Both the position numbers and the translations under genes were made by a program. Positions 43,313 through 52,642 of a DNA stretch of 64,000 nucleotides are shown piece by piece. Position 1 is the first letter of the stretch. Each line of letters starts with the position of its first letter. This stretch comes from Chitinophagaceae bacterium UBA3961 (lineage in GTDB: Bacteria; Bacteroidota; Bacteroidia; Chitinophagales; Chitinophagaceae), in contig DGDD01000145.1 of the NCBI GenBank assembly GCA_002385265.1, positions 3,104-67,103 on the forward strand, given 5' to 3'. Under the pieces are notes generated by a model. The model was not told the DNA's origin and did not search any database. It saw nothing but the letters and a program-made list of their open reading frames with translations.

Positions 43313-44272
43313 TTAACCAGCGTCTTTGTCTCTATCATACGCCTTGATAATCGCTTTTACCAATCGGTGGCGCACTACGTCTTCTTCGTTTAATTCAATG
43401 TGCGCGATGCCGTCGATGTTGCGGAGGATGCGGGTTGCTTTGTCCAAGCCACTGCGTTGGTTTTTGGGTAAGTCTACCTGCGTTAAGTCACCGGTGATGA
43501 TGGCTTTCGCATTTGCACCAATACGGGTCAAAAACATTTTGATTTGGAGATCGGTGGCGTTTTGCGCTTCATCCAAGATGATGAAGGCATTGTCCAAGGT
43601 TCTACCACGCATGTAGGCCAGCGGCGCAATTTCAATTACGCGCGTGCTCATGTAGTAGCCCAGTTTATCGGCCGGAATCATATCATCCAAGGCATCGTAA
43701 AGCGGACGTAAATAGGGATCGATCTTTTCCTTCAAATCGCCCGGTAAGAAACCCAAGCTCTCGCCGGCTTCTACTGCAGGACGGGTTAAGATGATCTTTT
43801 TTACGGCCTTGTTCTTCAAAGCGCGTACCGCCAATGCAACGGCTGTATAGGTTTTACCGGTACCGGCAGGACCTATGGCGAATACGATATCGTTCTTGTC
43901 GGCTTTGCTCACCAATAATTTTTGGTTTGCAGTGCGCGCACGAACAGTTTTGCCATTGGGACCGAATACGAGTATTTCATTTGGATTGCGTTCTACAAAG
44001 TTGTCGACAGTTTCTGCATCATCGCCGCCGAGAATTTGTTCGAAGTAATTTTCACTCATGTGGCCATTGCGCTGCAGGTATTGAACAATCAGTTCAATTT
44101 TTTCCCGGGCTGTACCAATTTGTTCGGGTGAACCACTTAATTTGAGTTGAGTTCCTCGAGAGAGAATTTTTAACAGAGGGAATTTTTTCTTGAGGATGTC
44201 GAGTTTGCCATTGTTAACGCCGAAAAATTCGATGGGGTTAACGGTTTCAAGGTTGATAATTGTTTCAGTCAA
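43313..44272 (-). CDS. phoH: PhoH-family ATPase
   Basis: A 319-residue protein with a KH-like N-terminal segment (about 15-75) and the PhoH P-loop domain: Walker A GPAGTGKTYTAV, RPAVEAGESLGFLPGD, Walker B FIILDEAQNAT, and TGDLTQVDLP (sensor I). PhoH proteins (PhoL/YbeZ type) bind RNA and ATP and are linked to ribosome and RNA maturation together with YbeY, which is not in this window. Length is normal. It has its own terminator. Confidence 0.93.
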   Translation of the reverse strand: MTETIINLETVNPIEFFGVNNGKLDILKKKFPLLKILSRGTQLKLSGSPEQIGTAREKIELIVQYLQRNGHMSENYFEQILGGDDAETVDNFVERNPNEILVFGPNGKTVRARTANQKLLVSKADKNDIVFAIGPAGTGKTYTAVALAVRALKNKAVKKIILTRPAVEAGESLGFLPGDLKEKIDPYLRPLYDALDDMIPADKLGYYMSTRVIEIAPLAYMRGRTLDNAFIILDEAQNATDLQIKMFLTRIGANAKAIITGDLTQVDLPKNQRSGLDKATRILRNIDGIAHIELNEEDVVRHRLVKAIIKAYDRDKDAG

Positions 44273-44828
44273 ATCACAAGGTTTTTATTTCACAAATAGC
44301 TTACTGACTAAATGACGAGCAAAGGACCGAAATGTTTGCTAAAGCAATATTAAATCGGTGTTAACCAAATTTAAATTTTCGTTTTTGGAATGCAAGGGGT
44401 GTTTTTTCCACAAGTTGTGGGAAAGAGGCAGAAAGAACAGGAAGAAGAACAGGGGGGGACATGAGGCGAGGATGAGAGGAGACGAGGAGCGAGGAGAGTA
44501 GGAAAAATACTCGGCCCGCTCAGGAGAACTCCTCAGCGGTTTCGCAGCGACAAAAGCAGGAATTCATGCGTTCTTTTTTTTTGACCACAGATTCTGTAGA
44601 TTACTACAGATTCCCACAGATTAGCCTCCGATATTCAATCAAGCTGACTGCCGGCTGTTCAATTATTAATTATTTCTTACCGCGGCGGCGCAGCGGTCGC
44701 AGCGGTTTCGCAGCGCTTGCAGGTTCTCTGTGTTTCCTCCCTCCTACATTCCTACAGATTAGCCTCTATAATTCATTCAACCTGACTGCCGGCCGTTCAA
44801 TTGTTAATTATTAACTGTTAATTATTAA
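44273..44828. repeat. Repeat mosaic (modules C, B, D, A, B, D, A)
   Basis: From 44273 to about 44405 there is plain A/T-rich upstream sequence of phoH. After that come GAGGA-rich module C (44415-44505), module B (44510-44555), module D (44581-44635), the approximately 60-bp core with module A (44610-44675), module B again (44677-44725) and a second core copy (44752-44830). Frames in this gap are low-complexity. Confidence 0.75.
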
Positions 44829-46118
44829 TTATTGCTGGGCTATTCGCTGCTGCACACTCTTACTTCCATCTTCATTACTTAGTTTCAATAACATCAAACC
44901 TTTGCCTGCACCTTCTAATCCGGAGATCGGGATTACTTGATAACCCGATTGCAATTGAACACGTTGTTGTTTTATCAACTGTCCATTTCCGTTATATATT
45001 TGAATGAGGCCGGCTTCATTGGTAGTCCAGTTCACAGCCATGTTGAATCCACCCGAGAACGGATTGGGATACGCAGTTACTTTTATTTGTGCCGACAAAT
45101 CCGAACTAATTCGAATGATTCTCGAATAGAATACAACACCAGCACTGGTAGTTTCTTTTAAGCGATAAAAGGAAGTTCCTGAATAGGGACTTGCATCAAC
45201 AGCTTTGTAAGTGGCGCGCGTGTCAATTGTAAAAGGAGCAATACCCGGAACAGCACTCCAATTTCTACCGTTATTGCTGCGCTCTACTGCTACAGTGCCT
45301 GTATTGGGAGCAGCGGCTGTTTGCCATTGCAATTGAACTTGGTTTTGTTGGTAGGTTCCACTAAAGGCTGTAAAGCTCAACGGCAAACTGATGGCACGTT
45401 GAAAAGAGATATTGCCAATTGCAATTGCTTGTAGTCGGGGATTGTTACGAACATTGGCAGAGTTTACGTTGCCATAGGTAATAACAACCGAGGTTACAAT
45501 ATTGGATCCGAAATCAACAATTACGGTTCCATTTTGAGCCGGACTCCCTTGTGCTAAACTGCTTACATTACCCCCTCCTGAACCTGAATTGGCAGTTGCT
45601 GTATTTCCGGTAATGTTTACGATGGAAGCAGCCGGATTCCATTCAGTTAATGTGGGTACAAGGGCGCCGGAAGGGCCTACACCGGTTACGGTTACTTGGT
45701 CTTGATAATCGTAAGGAGTACCACCGCCCGGAAAATCGATGTCGGCAATCGAAAAAGTTAAATTGGTAACAGACGATGAGAAGGTAAACGTAGTAACCGA
45801 AGACGAGGTTTTGTTTCCCAAATCTTGGTCAATTTCAATTGCGTCTGTTGATCCCTGTACCTGGAAATCGGCGCCGTTGCTATTGTTGTTGTTTACTCGG
45901 GGATAGGGCGACTGAAGTGATCCCGATCCTGAGATCGCAATCGAAAAAGTGAAATTGACGATGGATCCCCCCACACCAAGGGCTGTTGCACCGGTGGTAG
46001 GAGCTGAAAGGACAGGAGAGAAAGAACTTCCCCAGTCCATAGTATAGGTTTGAGCTGTTGCACTGCCTGCAAGAAAAAGGGCCAATGACAGACAAAATGA
46101 GTAGAAATAGCGCTTCAT
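44829..46118 (-). CDS. Secreted protein with type A T9SS sorting domain
   Basis: A 429-residue cargo of the type IX secretion system: signal peptide (ends GSATAQ), an N-terminal beta-rich region of about 200 residues rich in Ser/Thr/Gly/Asn, a linker with LPLSFTAFSGTYQQNQVQLQWQT (common before sorting domains), a fibronectin-like part and the C-terminal sorting tail from about residue 350 (VTAYPNPFSGGFN, IQIYNGNGQLI, GLMLLKL). The tail would be removed during export through the machinery built by gldKLMN. The function of the exported part is unknown; adhesion is possible. Confidence 0.85.
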   Translation of the reverse strand: MKRYFYSFCLSLALFLAGSATAQTYTMDWGSSFSPVLSAPTTGATALGVGGSIVNFTFSIAISGSGSLQSPYPRVNNNNSNGADFQVQGSTDAIEIDQDLGNKTSSSVTTFTFSSSVTNLTFSIADIDFPGGGTPYDYQDQVTVTGVGPSGALVPTLTEWNPAASIVNITGNTATANSGSGGGNVSSLAQGSPAQNGTVIVDFGSNIVTSVVITYGNVNSANVRNNPRLQAIAIGNISFQRAISLPLSFTAFSGTYQQNQVQLQWQTAAAPNTGTVAVERSNNGRNWSAVPGIAPFTIDTRATYKAVDASPYSGTSFYRLKETTSAGVVFYSRIIRISSDLSAQIKVTAYPNPFSGGFNMAVNWTTNEAGLIQIYNGNGQLIKQQRVQLQSGYQVIPISGLEGAGKGLMLLKLSNEDGSKSVQQRIAQQ

Positions 46119-46298
46119 AAGATTCTTGTTTATCTAAATTCCGGTATAAGTGGAATTATGTACGGATAGATAAACTAAAAACCCTATGTGTTTAGTATGT
46201 ATAAAAGGATGAAATCCTTTGTTAATAAGCGATTTAACCCATTTTTAAGGTCTGATCCAGTGGTTTTTGGGTAGAATCCTTTGGATTATTGTGCCTTA

Positions 46299-46580
46299 TC
46301 AAGAATCTTGATCAGGCTCAATAACATGCGCTTCGATGATCTGGTGAAATTGTGATTCCTGTTTTAGCACCCAATTGGGAACGGTCTCCGGATTTGAAAT
46401 TTTCCATTCGCCGTCTTTTTCCACTTTCATCATAATTCGATTGCCTTTATCGTCGCTCACATCTACTGTATAGGTTGGTAAGATTCCGTTGCCTACTCTT
46501 CTGAAGTTGAATTCTTTTAACCGTCCGTCTACTTTCAACAAACGTGTGAATTGCACGTTTCTTTGATATTGAATTTGCAT
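46299..46580 (-). CDS. Conserved-looking hypothetical protein
   Basis: A 93-residue soluble protein, rich in charged residues, without signal peptide, membrane helix or known motif. The sequence alternates short beta-strands (FTRLLKVDGRLKEFNFRRV, YTVDVSDDKGNRIMMKVEKD, WKISN), resembling small single-domain proteins of Bacteroidota with no assigned role. It stands alone with 180 bp of plain sequence on one side and repeats on the other. Codon pattern and a clear ATG support a real gene. Confidence 0.6.
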   Translation of the reverse strand: MQIQYQRNVQFTRLLKVDGRLKEFNFRRVGNGILPTYTVDVSDDKGNRIMMKVEKDGEWKISNPETVPNWVLKQESQFHQIIEAHVIEPDQDS

Positions 46581-47116
46581 ATGTACCCCTTTGCTTTTCT
46601 ACTATCAATTTTGATGCTAAACTTTAGAAATCAGGGATTTGTTGAAAAAAAATGAAGACGATGAATAATTAATAATTAACAATTAATAATTAATAATGAA
46701 ACAGCCATGGCGAAGGAACGAGGATGCGAGGAATTAAAGAAAAAGTATGTTTACCAATACCCGAAATGATTGTGACTAAGTAGCGCCGTCGATTTATCGC
46801 GTTGAATGAAAAGGAAACACGTAGTAAGAACAAAGAGACGGGGTAACGCTGCGTTGCCGCTGCGTTCGCTGCGCCGCTGCGGTAAGACTAATGTAACTAA
46901 ATTGCGAATATATCTTTCCTCGCCTCCTCGTTCCTTACCTCCTCCCTGTTCTTCCTCCTGTTCTTTCTCTGTATTTCCTCGCTCCTCGTCTCCTCTCATC
47001 CGCGCCTCCTGTACCCCCTGTTCTTCCTCCTGTTCTTTCTCTGTATTTTCCACGTTCCTCTTCTCCTCGTTTCCTCCTCTTATTTCCTTATCTTCAACCT
47101 CCTTAATCAAACACAC
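46581..47116. repeat. Repeat mosaic (modules A, C, B, C)
   Basis: About 80 bp of ordinary sequence is followed by module A (46666-46707), a short module C, a module B block (46835-46890) and a long polypyrimidine run of CCTCCTGTTCTTTCTCTG words (46915-47095), in which the same 35-40 bp unit occurs at least twice (46950-46985 and 47010-47050). Open frames on both strands here arise from the low-complexity DNA and are not called. Confidence 0.75.
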
Positions 47117-48520
47117 ATGACAACCCAATTACGATTGAAAGCCCTGACAATTTGCCTACTTCTTTTTACCTCAATTGGCAGCGCTTCTGCCCAACTTCGA
47201 CTGCCAGCATTGTTTGCCGATGGAATGGTGCTGCAACAAAAAGATTCCGTTCAATTTTGGGGATGGGCCGGCCCTGGTGAAACCGTTACTATTAAGCCGT
47301 CCTGGACTTCGCAGGTGTATACTGCTAAATCTTCTTACATGTCGCAGTGGATTACAAAAGTTAAAACACCTGAAGCCGGAGGACCTTATACTATTGAAAT
47401 CAATAGTCGCAACACAATTATTTTAAAAGATGTATTGATTGGAGAAGTGTGGGTTTGTTCCGGTCAATCAAATATGGAATGGAGTTATTACAATGGAGTT
47501 TCAGATATGAACGATCAATTCGCTCTTCCTCCTAATAAAAACATCCGCTTGTTTCACATCAACAAAGTGGGTTCTAATACGCCTCAAGATGATGTGAAAG
47601 CTTCTTGGACCATCACCGATTCAAACACTATGAAGGGATTTAGTGCTGTAGGATATTTCTTCGGTAAGAAATTGCAAGAGCAATTGAATGTGCCCATTGG
47701 ATTGATCGGATCTGCTTGGGGCGGTACTCCTGCAGATACTTGGACGCCTTCCCCCATAATAGAAAATAACCCGGTTTTCAAAGCCGATAACGACAAATTG
47801 AATCAGTTGGATTGGTGGCCTGTTCGTCCGGCACAAGCGTACAATGGAATGATCGCACCCATTTCAAAGTATGGCATTGCCGGAGTTATTTGGTATCAAG
47901 GTGAAAGCAATGTAGGCAATCATGCCAATTACCGCCAATTGTTCACTACCATGATTGATGCATGGAGAACTTCATTCAAAAACGAAATGCCTTTTTACTT
48001 TGTGCAAATAGCGCCGTTTAATTATGGACCGGGAGAAGATGCTGCGCATTTACGTCAAGCACAAACAGCCTCTATGACTCATCCAAAAACAGGGATGGTA
48101 GTAGTAAACGATTTGGTAGATACGGTGAGCGATATACATCCGAAGCGCAAACGTCCGGTAGGGGAGCGCCTTGCGGCTTGGGCTTTGGCGAATACCTATG
48201 GAAAGCAGGGGATTGTATTTAGAAGTCCGGAGTTTAAATCGGCTTCAAAGCTCAAAGGAAAAGTAACAGTGGAATTTGATTTTATTGGGTCGGGTATCCA
48301 ATCTTCTACTCCAAAAATTACCGGTTTTTATTTAGCAGGAGCTGATGGCGTTTGGCAACCCGCCGATGCAGTGATCAAAGACAATAAAGTAATTCTTAGC
48401 TCTAAACTGGTTAAAGAACCAACACAAGTTCATTATTTGTATGGAAATGCTTTATTAGGTTCTGTGCAGTCGAAAGATGGATTGCCCTTGAATGCATTTA
48501 AAGCTTTGATCTCGAATTAG
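47117..48520 (+). CDS. Sialate O-acetylesterase family protein
   Basis: A 467-residue secreted SGNH-type esterase (signal ends SASAQ) that removes acetyl groups from sugars such as sialic acid or hemicellulose. The catalytic Ser is in VCSGQSNMEWSY, an oxyanion-type block is IWYQGESNVG, and the catalytic Asp-His pair is in VSDIHPKRKRP. The starting part (LRLPALFADGMVLQQ) is characteristic of the family. A strong terminator follows. Confidence 0.9.
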   Translation: MTTQLRLKALTICLLLFTSIGSASAQLRLPALFADGMVLQQKDSVQFWGWAGPGETVTIKPSWTSQVYTAKSSYMSQWITKVKTPEAGGPYTIEINSRNTIILKDVLIGEVWVCSGQSNMEWSYYNGVSDMNDQFALPPNKNIRLFHINKVGSNTPQDDVKASWTITDSNTMKGFSAVGYFFGKKLQEQLNVPIGLIGSAWGGTPADTWTPSPIIENNPVFKADNDKLNQLDWWPVRPAQAYNGMIAPISKYGIAGVIWYQGESNVGNHANYRQLFTTMIDAWRTSFKNEMPFYFVQIAPFNYGPGEDAAHLRQAQTASMTHPKTGMVVVNDLVDTVSDIHPKRKRPVGERLAAWALANTYGKQGIVFRSPEFKSASKLKGKVTVEFDFIGSGIQSSTPKITGFYLAGADGVWQPADAVIKDNKVILSSKLVKEPTQVHYLYGNALLGSVQSKDGLPLNAFKALISN

Positions 48521-49029
48521 AATATTAGAATAAGTTTTTCTGCGGCGCTATGAAATTCATGGCGCCGTTTTTTGTTTTTTGAGAGTATAAAAAATGAAGT
48601 GTTTACTTTACCGCAAAGAAACAAAGAACGCAAAGGTACGCAACGAAATACCTCTGCGCTTCTTCTACCTCCGCGACTAAAAAACTCTCTCTGCGTTCCT
48701 CTGCGTCTCAGTCTCCTCTGCGTCTAAAAAAATACCTCTGCGACTTCCTCCAAAAAAAAGCGTGATGAAATATTCACCACGCTCTCTATCTATGATCCGT
48801 TCGCGAAAATTAGCATTGTATTTTTACCTCAGCGCTCCCCCCTGTTCTTTCTCTGTATTTCCTCTTCGCCTACATCTCGGTTGGCTCATTTTTATTATAA
48901 ATGCATTTTTACCGCAGCTGCGCAGCGTACGCAGCGTTTTCGCAGCGCTTTCTCCTCTTCTTCGCATCCTCGTCTCCTCCCTCCTGTATTCGGCTGTTTC
49001 ATTATTAATTATTAATTTTTAATTCTTAA
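48521..49029. repeat. Terminator followed by repeat mosaic (modules B, C, B, C, A)
   Basis: After the terminator come CGCAAAG/CTCTGCG words (48609-48745, a B variant that lists CTGCG every 10-20 bp), a short module C (48838-48868), module B proper (48908-48950), module C (48950-48990) and module A (48990-49029). No gene is supported. Confidence 0.7.
48543..48580 (+). terminator. Rho-independent terminator of the sialate O-acetylesterase gene
   Basis: CGGCGCTATGA pairs with TCATGGCGCCG (48543-48553 with 48557-48567; one T-G wobble) and is followed by TTTTTTGTTTTTT. Confidence 0.85.
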
Positions 49030-50343
49030 TTAGTTTCCCCCTCTTCCTCTACCTCTTCTTTCTCCCTGATCGTTTCCACCACCGCGTTGTCCTTGGTCAT
49101 TACCGCCACCTCTTTGTCCTTGGTTCCAACCACCGTTGTTACCACCACCACGCTGACCTTCAGATCCACCACCTCTCTGGCCACCTTCGAAGCCGCGTTG
49201 GGGGCGTTCTACCGGACCGGCTTCTCTTCCACCACCGAAACTACCGCCGCGTTGTCCTTGTCCCCAACCACCACGTTGACCTTGATCATTGCCGCCTCTT
49301 TGTCCTTGATCATTTCCGCCACCGCGTTGACCTTGGTTCCAGCCGCCATTGTTTCCACCACCACGTTGACCTTGATTCCATCCACCGTTGTTACCACCGC
49401 CTTCATTTCTTCTTTCATCTCTACCGTCACGTCTTTCAAAATCACGACCATCGCGTCTATCATCGTCACGTCTTTCGTAACCGCGACCTTCTCTTCTGTC
49501 ATCGTCTCTGCGGTCATTACCTCTATAGTCTCTTCTATCATTGTTGCCATAGCCTCGGTTACCATATCGATTGTTATTATCGTAACCGCCACCTCGGTAA
49601 TCTCTGTTTCCATAAGCGTACCCTCTAGGTTCGTTACGGAAACGGAAATCATTATTTCTGCCTGGACCGTATCTGCGATTATCAAAGTATCTTACTTCTA
49701 TCGGGCGACCACAATAACGCTGTGCATCATAACGGTTAGGACCATAGCAATAATTATAAGAGCGATAATTGTAATAGTTGTTTACTACACGCACACCTCT
49801 GAAAATAGAGATATTCAAATTGAAAGGAGCGCAATAGTTACGGAAACTTCTATCGTAGATATAACCACGATTACAGAAGGTCCAGCGATCTGTACCAATC
49901 ATTCCAATACTGATATTGAACGAAGCACCGAACCCTAACGGAGCCCAACCATAATAATCTCCGCCCTCACTCCAGGCCACCCAAGCAGGAGCCCATTCAT
50001 AGCCGGGGATCCACATCCATCCACCATAATAAGGGTCGTATTCCCAGCGGCCGTAGTGGAAAGGAGCCCAACCCCAATTGTAATCCGAAACCCATTCCCA
50101 ACCGTAATCGGTATAATCCCAATAACCATTGCTATAATAAGGACGGAAATTAGGTTCGTTGTAAATCCACACTTCGCCAAAGCGAGGGTGCATCATCCAC
50201 CTACCATAAGGTGAAAGTTCGCTTCGGAACAATCCAATGTTAACCGAAACTTGCTGTGCCTTCGCTTCACTTGTGAAGCCGGCTAGCGATAAAAAGCTGA
50301 ACAATCCTAATATCCAAAGTGTAGACCTTTTCATGTGTTTCAT
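49030..50343 (-). CDS. YXWGXW repeat (DUF6600-like) secreted protein with Arg/Gly-rich tail
   Basis: A 437-residue exported protein (ATG 50343, or 50334; signal ends SEAKAQ). Residues about 30-145 contain aromatic repeats of the YXWGXW type (WEWVSDYNWGWAPFHYGRW, YYGGWMWIPGYEWAPAWVAW), as in DUF6600 proteins. The middle is Asn/Tyr/Arg-rich (DRRDYRGNDRRDDDRR), and the last 130 residues are tandem GGGN-DQGQRGG and NNGGWNQGQR units. The tail is strongly basic and presumably disordered. No function is known; a cell-surface or nucleic-acid-binding role is only a guess. A large opposite-strand frame over the tail is a shadow of the repeats. Confidence 0.78.
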   Translation of the reverse strand: MKHMKRSTLWILGLFSFLSLAGFTSEAKAQQVSVNIGLFRSELSPYGRWMMHPRFGEVWIYNEPNFRPYYSNGYWDYTDYGWEWVSDYNWGWAPFHYGRWEYDPYYGGWMWIPGYEWAPAWVAWSEGGDYYGWAPLGFGASFNISIGMIGTDRWTFCNRGYIYDRSFRNYCAPFNLNISIFRGVRVVNNYYNYRSYNYCYGPNRYDAQRYCGRPIEVRYFDNRRYGPGRNNDFRFRNEPRGYAYGNRDYRGGGYDNNNRYGNRGYGNNDRRDYRGNDRRDDDRREGRGYERRDDDRRDGRDFERRDGRDERRNEGGGNNGGWNQGQRGGGNNGGWNQGQRGGGNDQGQRGGNDQGQRGGWGQGQRGGSFGGGREAGPVERPQRGFEGGQRGGGSEGQRGGGNNGGWNQGQRGGGNDQGQRGGGNDQGERRGRGRGGN

Positions 50344-50358
50344 ATTAAATGTGAACAA

Positions 50359-50755
50359 TCGTGTTTCACTTATTTCTATCCAAATAGACGGCCAATAATT
50401 GTGAAAGATTGTTAAGGGAGCGTGAAAGTGAGAGTAATTAGGAATTAATAATTAACAATTAATAATTAATAATTGAACAGCCTGGATAATTAATAATTAA
50501 CAATTAATAATTAATAATTGAACAGCCGGCAGTCAGGTTGATTGAATATCGGAGGCTAATCTGTGGGAATCTGTTTTAATCTACAGAATCTGTGGTCAAG
50601 AAAGGAACCTATGAAATCATAGTTTCTGTCACCGCGAAAACGCTGCGTACGCTGCGGTGAAATTATAAGAATAAATAAAAGAATTAAGGGTATGGCCTTC
50701 CTCGCTCCTCGCTTCCTCTTATCCTCTTTCCTCATTTCCCTTTTTCCCGTAACTT
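50359..50755. repeat. Repeat mosaic (modules A, D, B, C)
   Basis: Tandem module A (50438-50525) runs into an almost perfect inverted copy of the approximately 60-bp core (50500-50580), CACAGATT-like words to 50610, module B (50630-50665) and a polypyrimidine module C (50690-50740). No gene is supported. Confidence 0.75.
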
Positions 50756-50761
50756 TCCCCT

Positions 50762-52642
50762 ATGAAAAAGATCCAACTACTAACTGCACTTTCTTGCATT
50801 GCATTGACTGTATTTTCACAGCCAACTCAAAAGCCACCCTTGCACGGAAAGCATTGGATGGCCATTACCGGAAAGCCTTTAGCAGCAACTGCAGGCTCCA
50901 TGATTTTTCAAAAAGGAGGCAATGCCGTTGACGCCGCTTGCGCCATGCTCGCATCTACTTGCACCATGTGGGACGTATTGAGCTGGGGCGGAGAAACGCA
51001 GGCCTTGATCTATAATCCCAAGACGAAAAAAGTAACAGCAATCAACGCTATGGGTGTGGCACCTACCGGCGCTACGGTTGATTTTTTTAAATCGAAAGGT
51101 TACGAATTTCCACCGGAATACGGTCCCTTGGCTGCTACAACGCCCGGTACTCCCGGAGGACTATGTTTCATGCTGGCCCGATACGGTAAACTGAGTTTGA
51201 AAGAAGTATTAGCACCTGCCATGCAACTGGCACAAGGATACCCTATAGAAGCACAAACCGCCAATAGCATGGAACGCGGAAAAGACCGCATTAAGCAATG
51301 GCCTTATAGCAAAGCTGTTTTTCTTCCGCATTTAGGAGAGAAGAGAGAAGCCCCTGAAGCCGGTGAAATTTTTGTACAAAGCGATTTGTACAACACTTTG
51401 AAGAAAATGGTGGATGCAGAACAAGAAGCACTGAAAAAGGGTAAAACCAGAGAGGCTGCTATTATGGCTGCTTACGACCGATTTTACAAAGGTGATATTG
51501 CCAAAGAATTTGTGCGGGGTTGCCAAGAACAAGGTGGCTTAATTACTTTACAAGATCTGGCAAATTGGAAGCCCATTGAAGAAGCCCCCATGCAAGTTAA
51601 CTACAAAGGCATTGATGTTTATAAGTTGCAACAGTGGACGCAAGGTCCCTCCATGCTGCAAGCCTTGAATATTCTCGAGAATTTTGATTTGAAGAAAATG
51701 GGCTATAACAGTCCGGAATACATTCACACTGTTTATCAATCGATGAGTTTGGCATTCGCAGACCGCGATTTTTACTACGGCGATTCTTACAAGGCACCCG
51801 AAGAACCCATGAAAGGATTGCTCAGCAAAGAATACGCAAAACAAAGAGCCGCTTCTGTTTTAAAAGATCAGAATGATCCGAATATCGGTCCGGGTGATCC
51901 CTATCCATTCGAAGGGAAAACAAATCCTTACATAGAAATTTTACAGAAAAGAGGATTTCAAACAGGAGCGAACAGCCGAAATTTTGTTCCTTCTCACGAT
52001 TCAACCATTGCAAAAATTGATCAAGCTTATATGGAACGTTTGTGGGCAGGCACTACTTCGGTAGAAGCTGCAGACGAAGAAGGTTGGGTGGTTTCAATAA
52101 CTCCGAGTGGTGGTTGGTTACCCGCTTGTATTGCGGGCAGAACGGGAGTAGGAATGAGCCAACGCATGCAAAGTTTTGTTTTGGATGCCAACTTGAATCC
52201 ATTCAATGTAGTAGAGCCCGGAAAACGTCCGCGTGTTACCTTAACTCCATCATTGGCATTGAAAGACGGTAAGCCATTCTTGAGTTTTGCTGTGCAAGGA
52301 GGCGATACGCAAGATCAAAACTTATTGCAATTCTTTTTAAACATCGTTGAATTCGGGATGACGGTTCAACAAGCAACAGAAGCCGCCAATATCAATACCA
52401 ATCAATTGTGGTTAAGTTTGGGTGGTTCCAAAGCTGCCGATCGAATGCCAAGAGCCGGACAATTGCTTTTATCATCCAAAACACCGGAAGCTACTCGGGA
52501 AGCATTGAAGAAGATGGGATATAAATTGAGTTTTGAAGAAAGAACAAGTGGTCCTATCAATGCTATTTATTTCGATTGGAAACATGGAAGTTTTTGGGGC
52601 GGTAGTTCGAATCATGGGGAAGATTATGGAATTGGATGGTAG
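50762..52642 (+). CDS. Gamma-glutamyltransferase family protein
   Basis: A 626-residue Ntn-hydrolase with signal peptide (ends TVFSQ). It would be autocleaved before the catalytic Thr 431 in AGTTSVEAADEEG. The large-subunit part has GGNAVDAACAML, GGETQALIYNP and TTPGTPGGLCFM. The small subunit has VEPGKRPRVTLTPSLAL and a GGDTQDQN block in place of the usual GSPGG. The variant second motif and a Ser after the Thr pair place it in a GGT-like subgroup that may prefer acylase or amidase substrates over glutathione. TAACTTTC lies 4 nt before the ATG. Confidence 0.85.
   Translation: MKKIQLLTALSCIALTVFSQPTQKPPLHGKHWMAITGKPLAATAGSMIFQKGGNAVDAACAMLASTCTMWDVLSWGGETQALIYNPKTKKVTAINAMGVAPTGATVDFFKSKGYEFPPEYGPLAATTPGTPGGLCFMLARYGKLSLKEVLAPAMQLAQGYPIEAQTANSMERGKDRIKQWPYSKAVFLPHLGEKREAPEAGEIFVQSDLYNTLKKMVDAEQEALKKGKTREAAIMAAYDRFYKGDIAKEFVRGCQEQGGLITLQDLANWKPIEEAPMQVNYKGIDVYKLQQWTQGPSMLQALNILENFDLKKMGYNSPEYIHTVYQSMSLAFADRDFYYGDSYKAPEEPMKGLLSKEYAKQRAASVLKDQNDPNIGPGDPYPFEGKTNPYIEILQKRGFQTGANSRNFVPSHDSTIAKIDQAYMERLWAGTTSVEAADEEGWVVSITPSGGWLPACIAGRTGVGMSQRMQSFVLDANLNPFNVVEPGKRPRVTLTPSLALKDGKPFLSFAVQGGDTQDQNLLQFFLNIVEFGMTVQQATEAANINTNQLWLSLGGSKAADRMPRAGQLLLSSKTPEATREALKKMGYKLSFEERTSGPINAIYFDWKHGSFWGGSSNHGEDYGIGW

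Noticed and set aside
44829-46118. Linking the T9SS cargo gene functionally to the gld cluster at 0.3-5.2 kb
   Set aside because: Only the shared secretion route is supported; they are 40 kb apart and T9SS cargo genes are normally scattered.
46915-47095. CRISPR-like array of repeated 35-40 bp pyrimidine units
   Set aside because: Unit length and spacing are irregular, there are no unique spacers, and no cas genes are near; it is a module C run.
46751-47128. Minus-strand frame rich in Glu/Gln (EKEQEEEQGG) and the overlapping Ser/Pro-rich plus-strand frame
   Set aside because: Both arise from the polypurine module C repeats, which also occur where no frame is open.
49087-49938. 283-codon plus-strand frame rich in Thr/Ser/Ile/Val
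   Set aside because: It is the complement of the Arg/Gly/Asn repeat tail of the YXWGXW protein; composition is an artefact of repeat codons and there is no protein-like start or domain.
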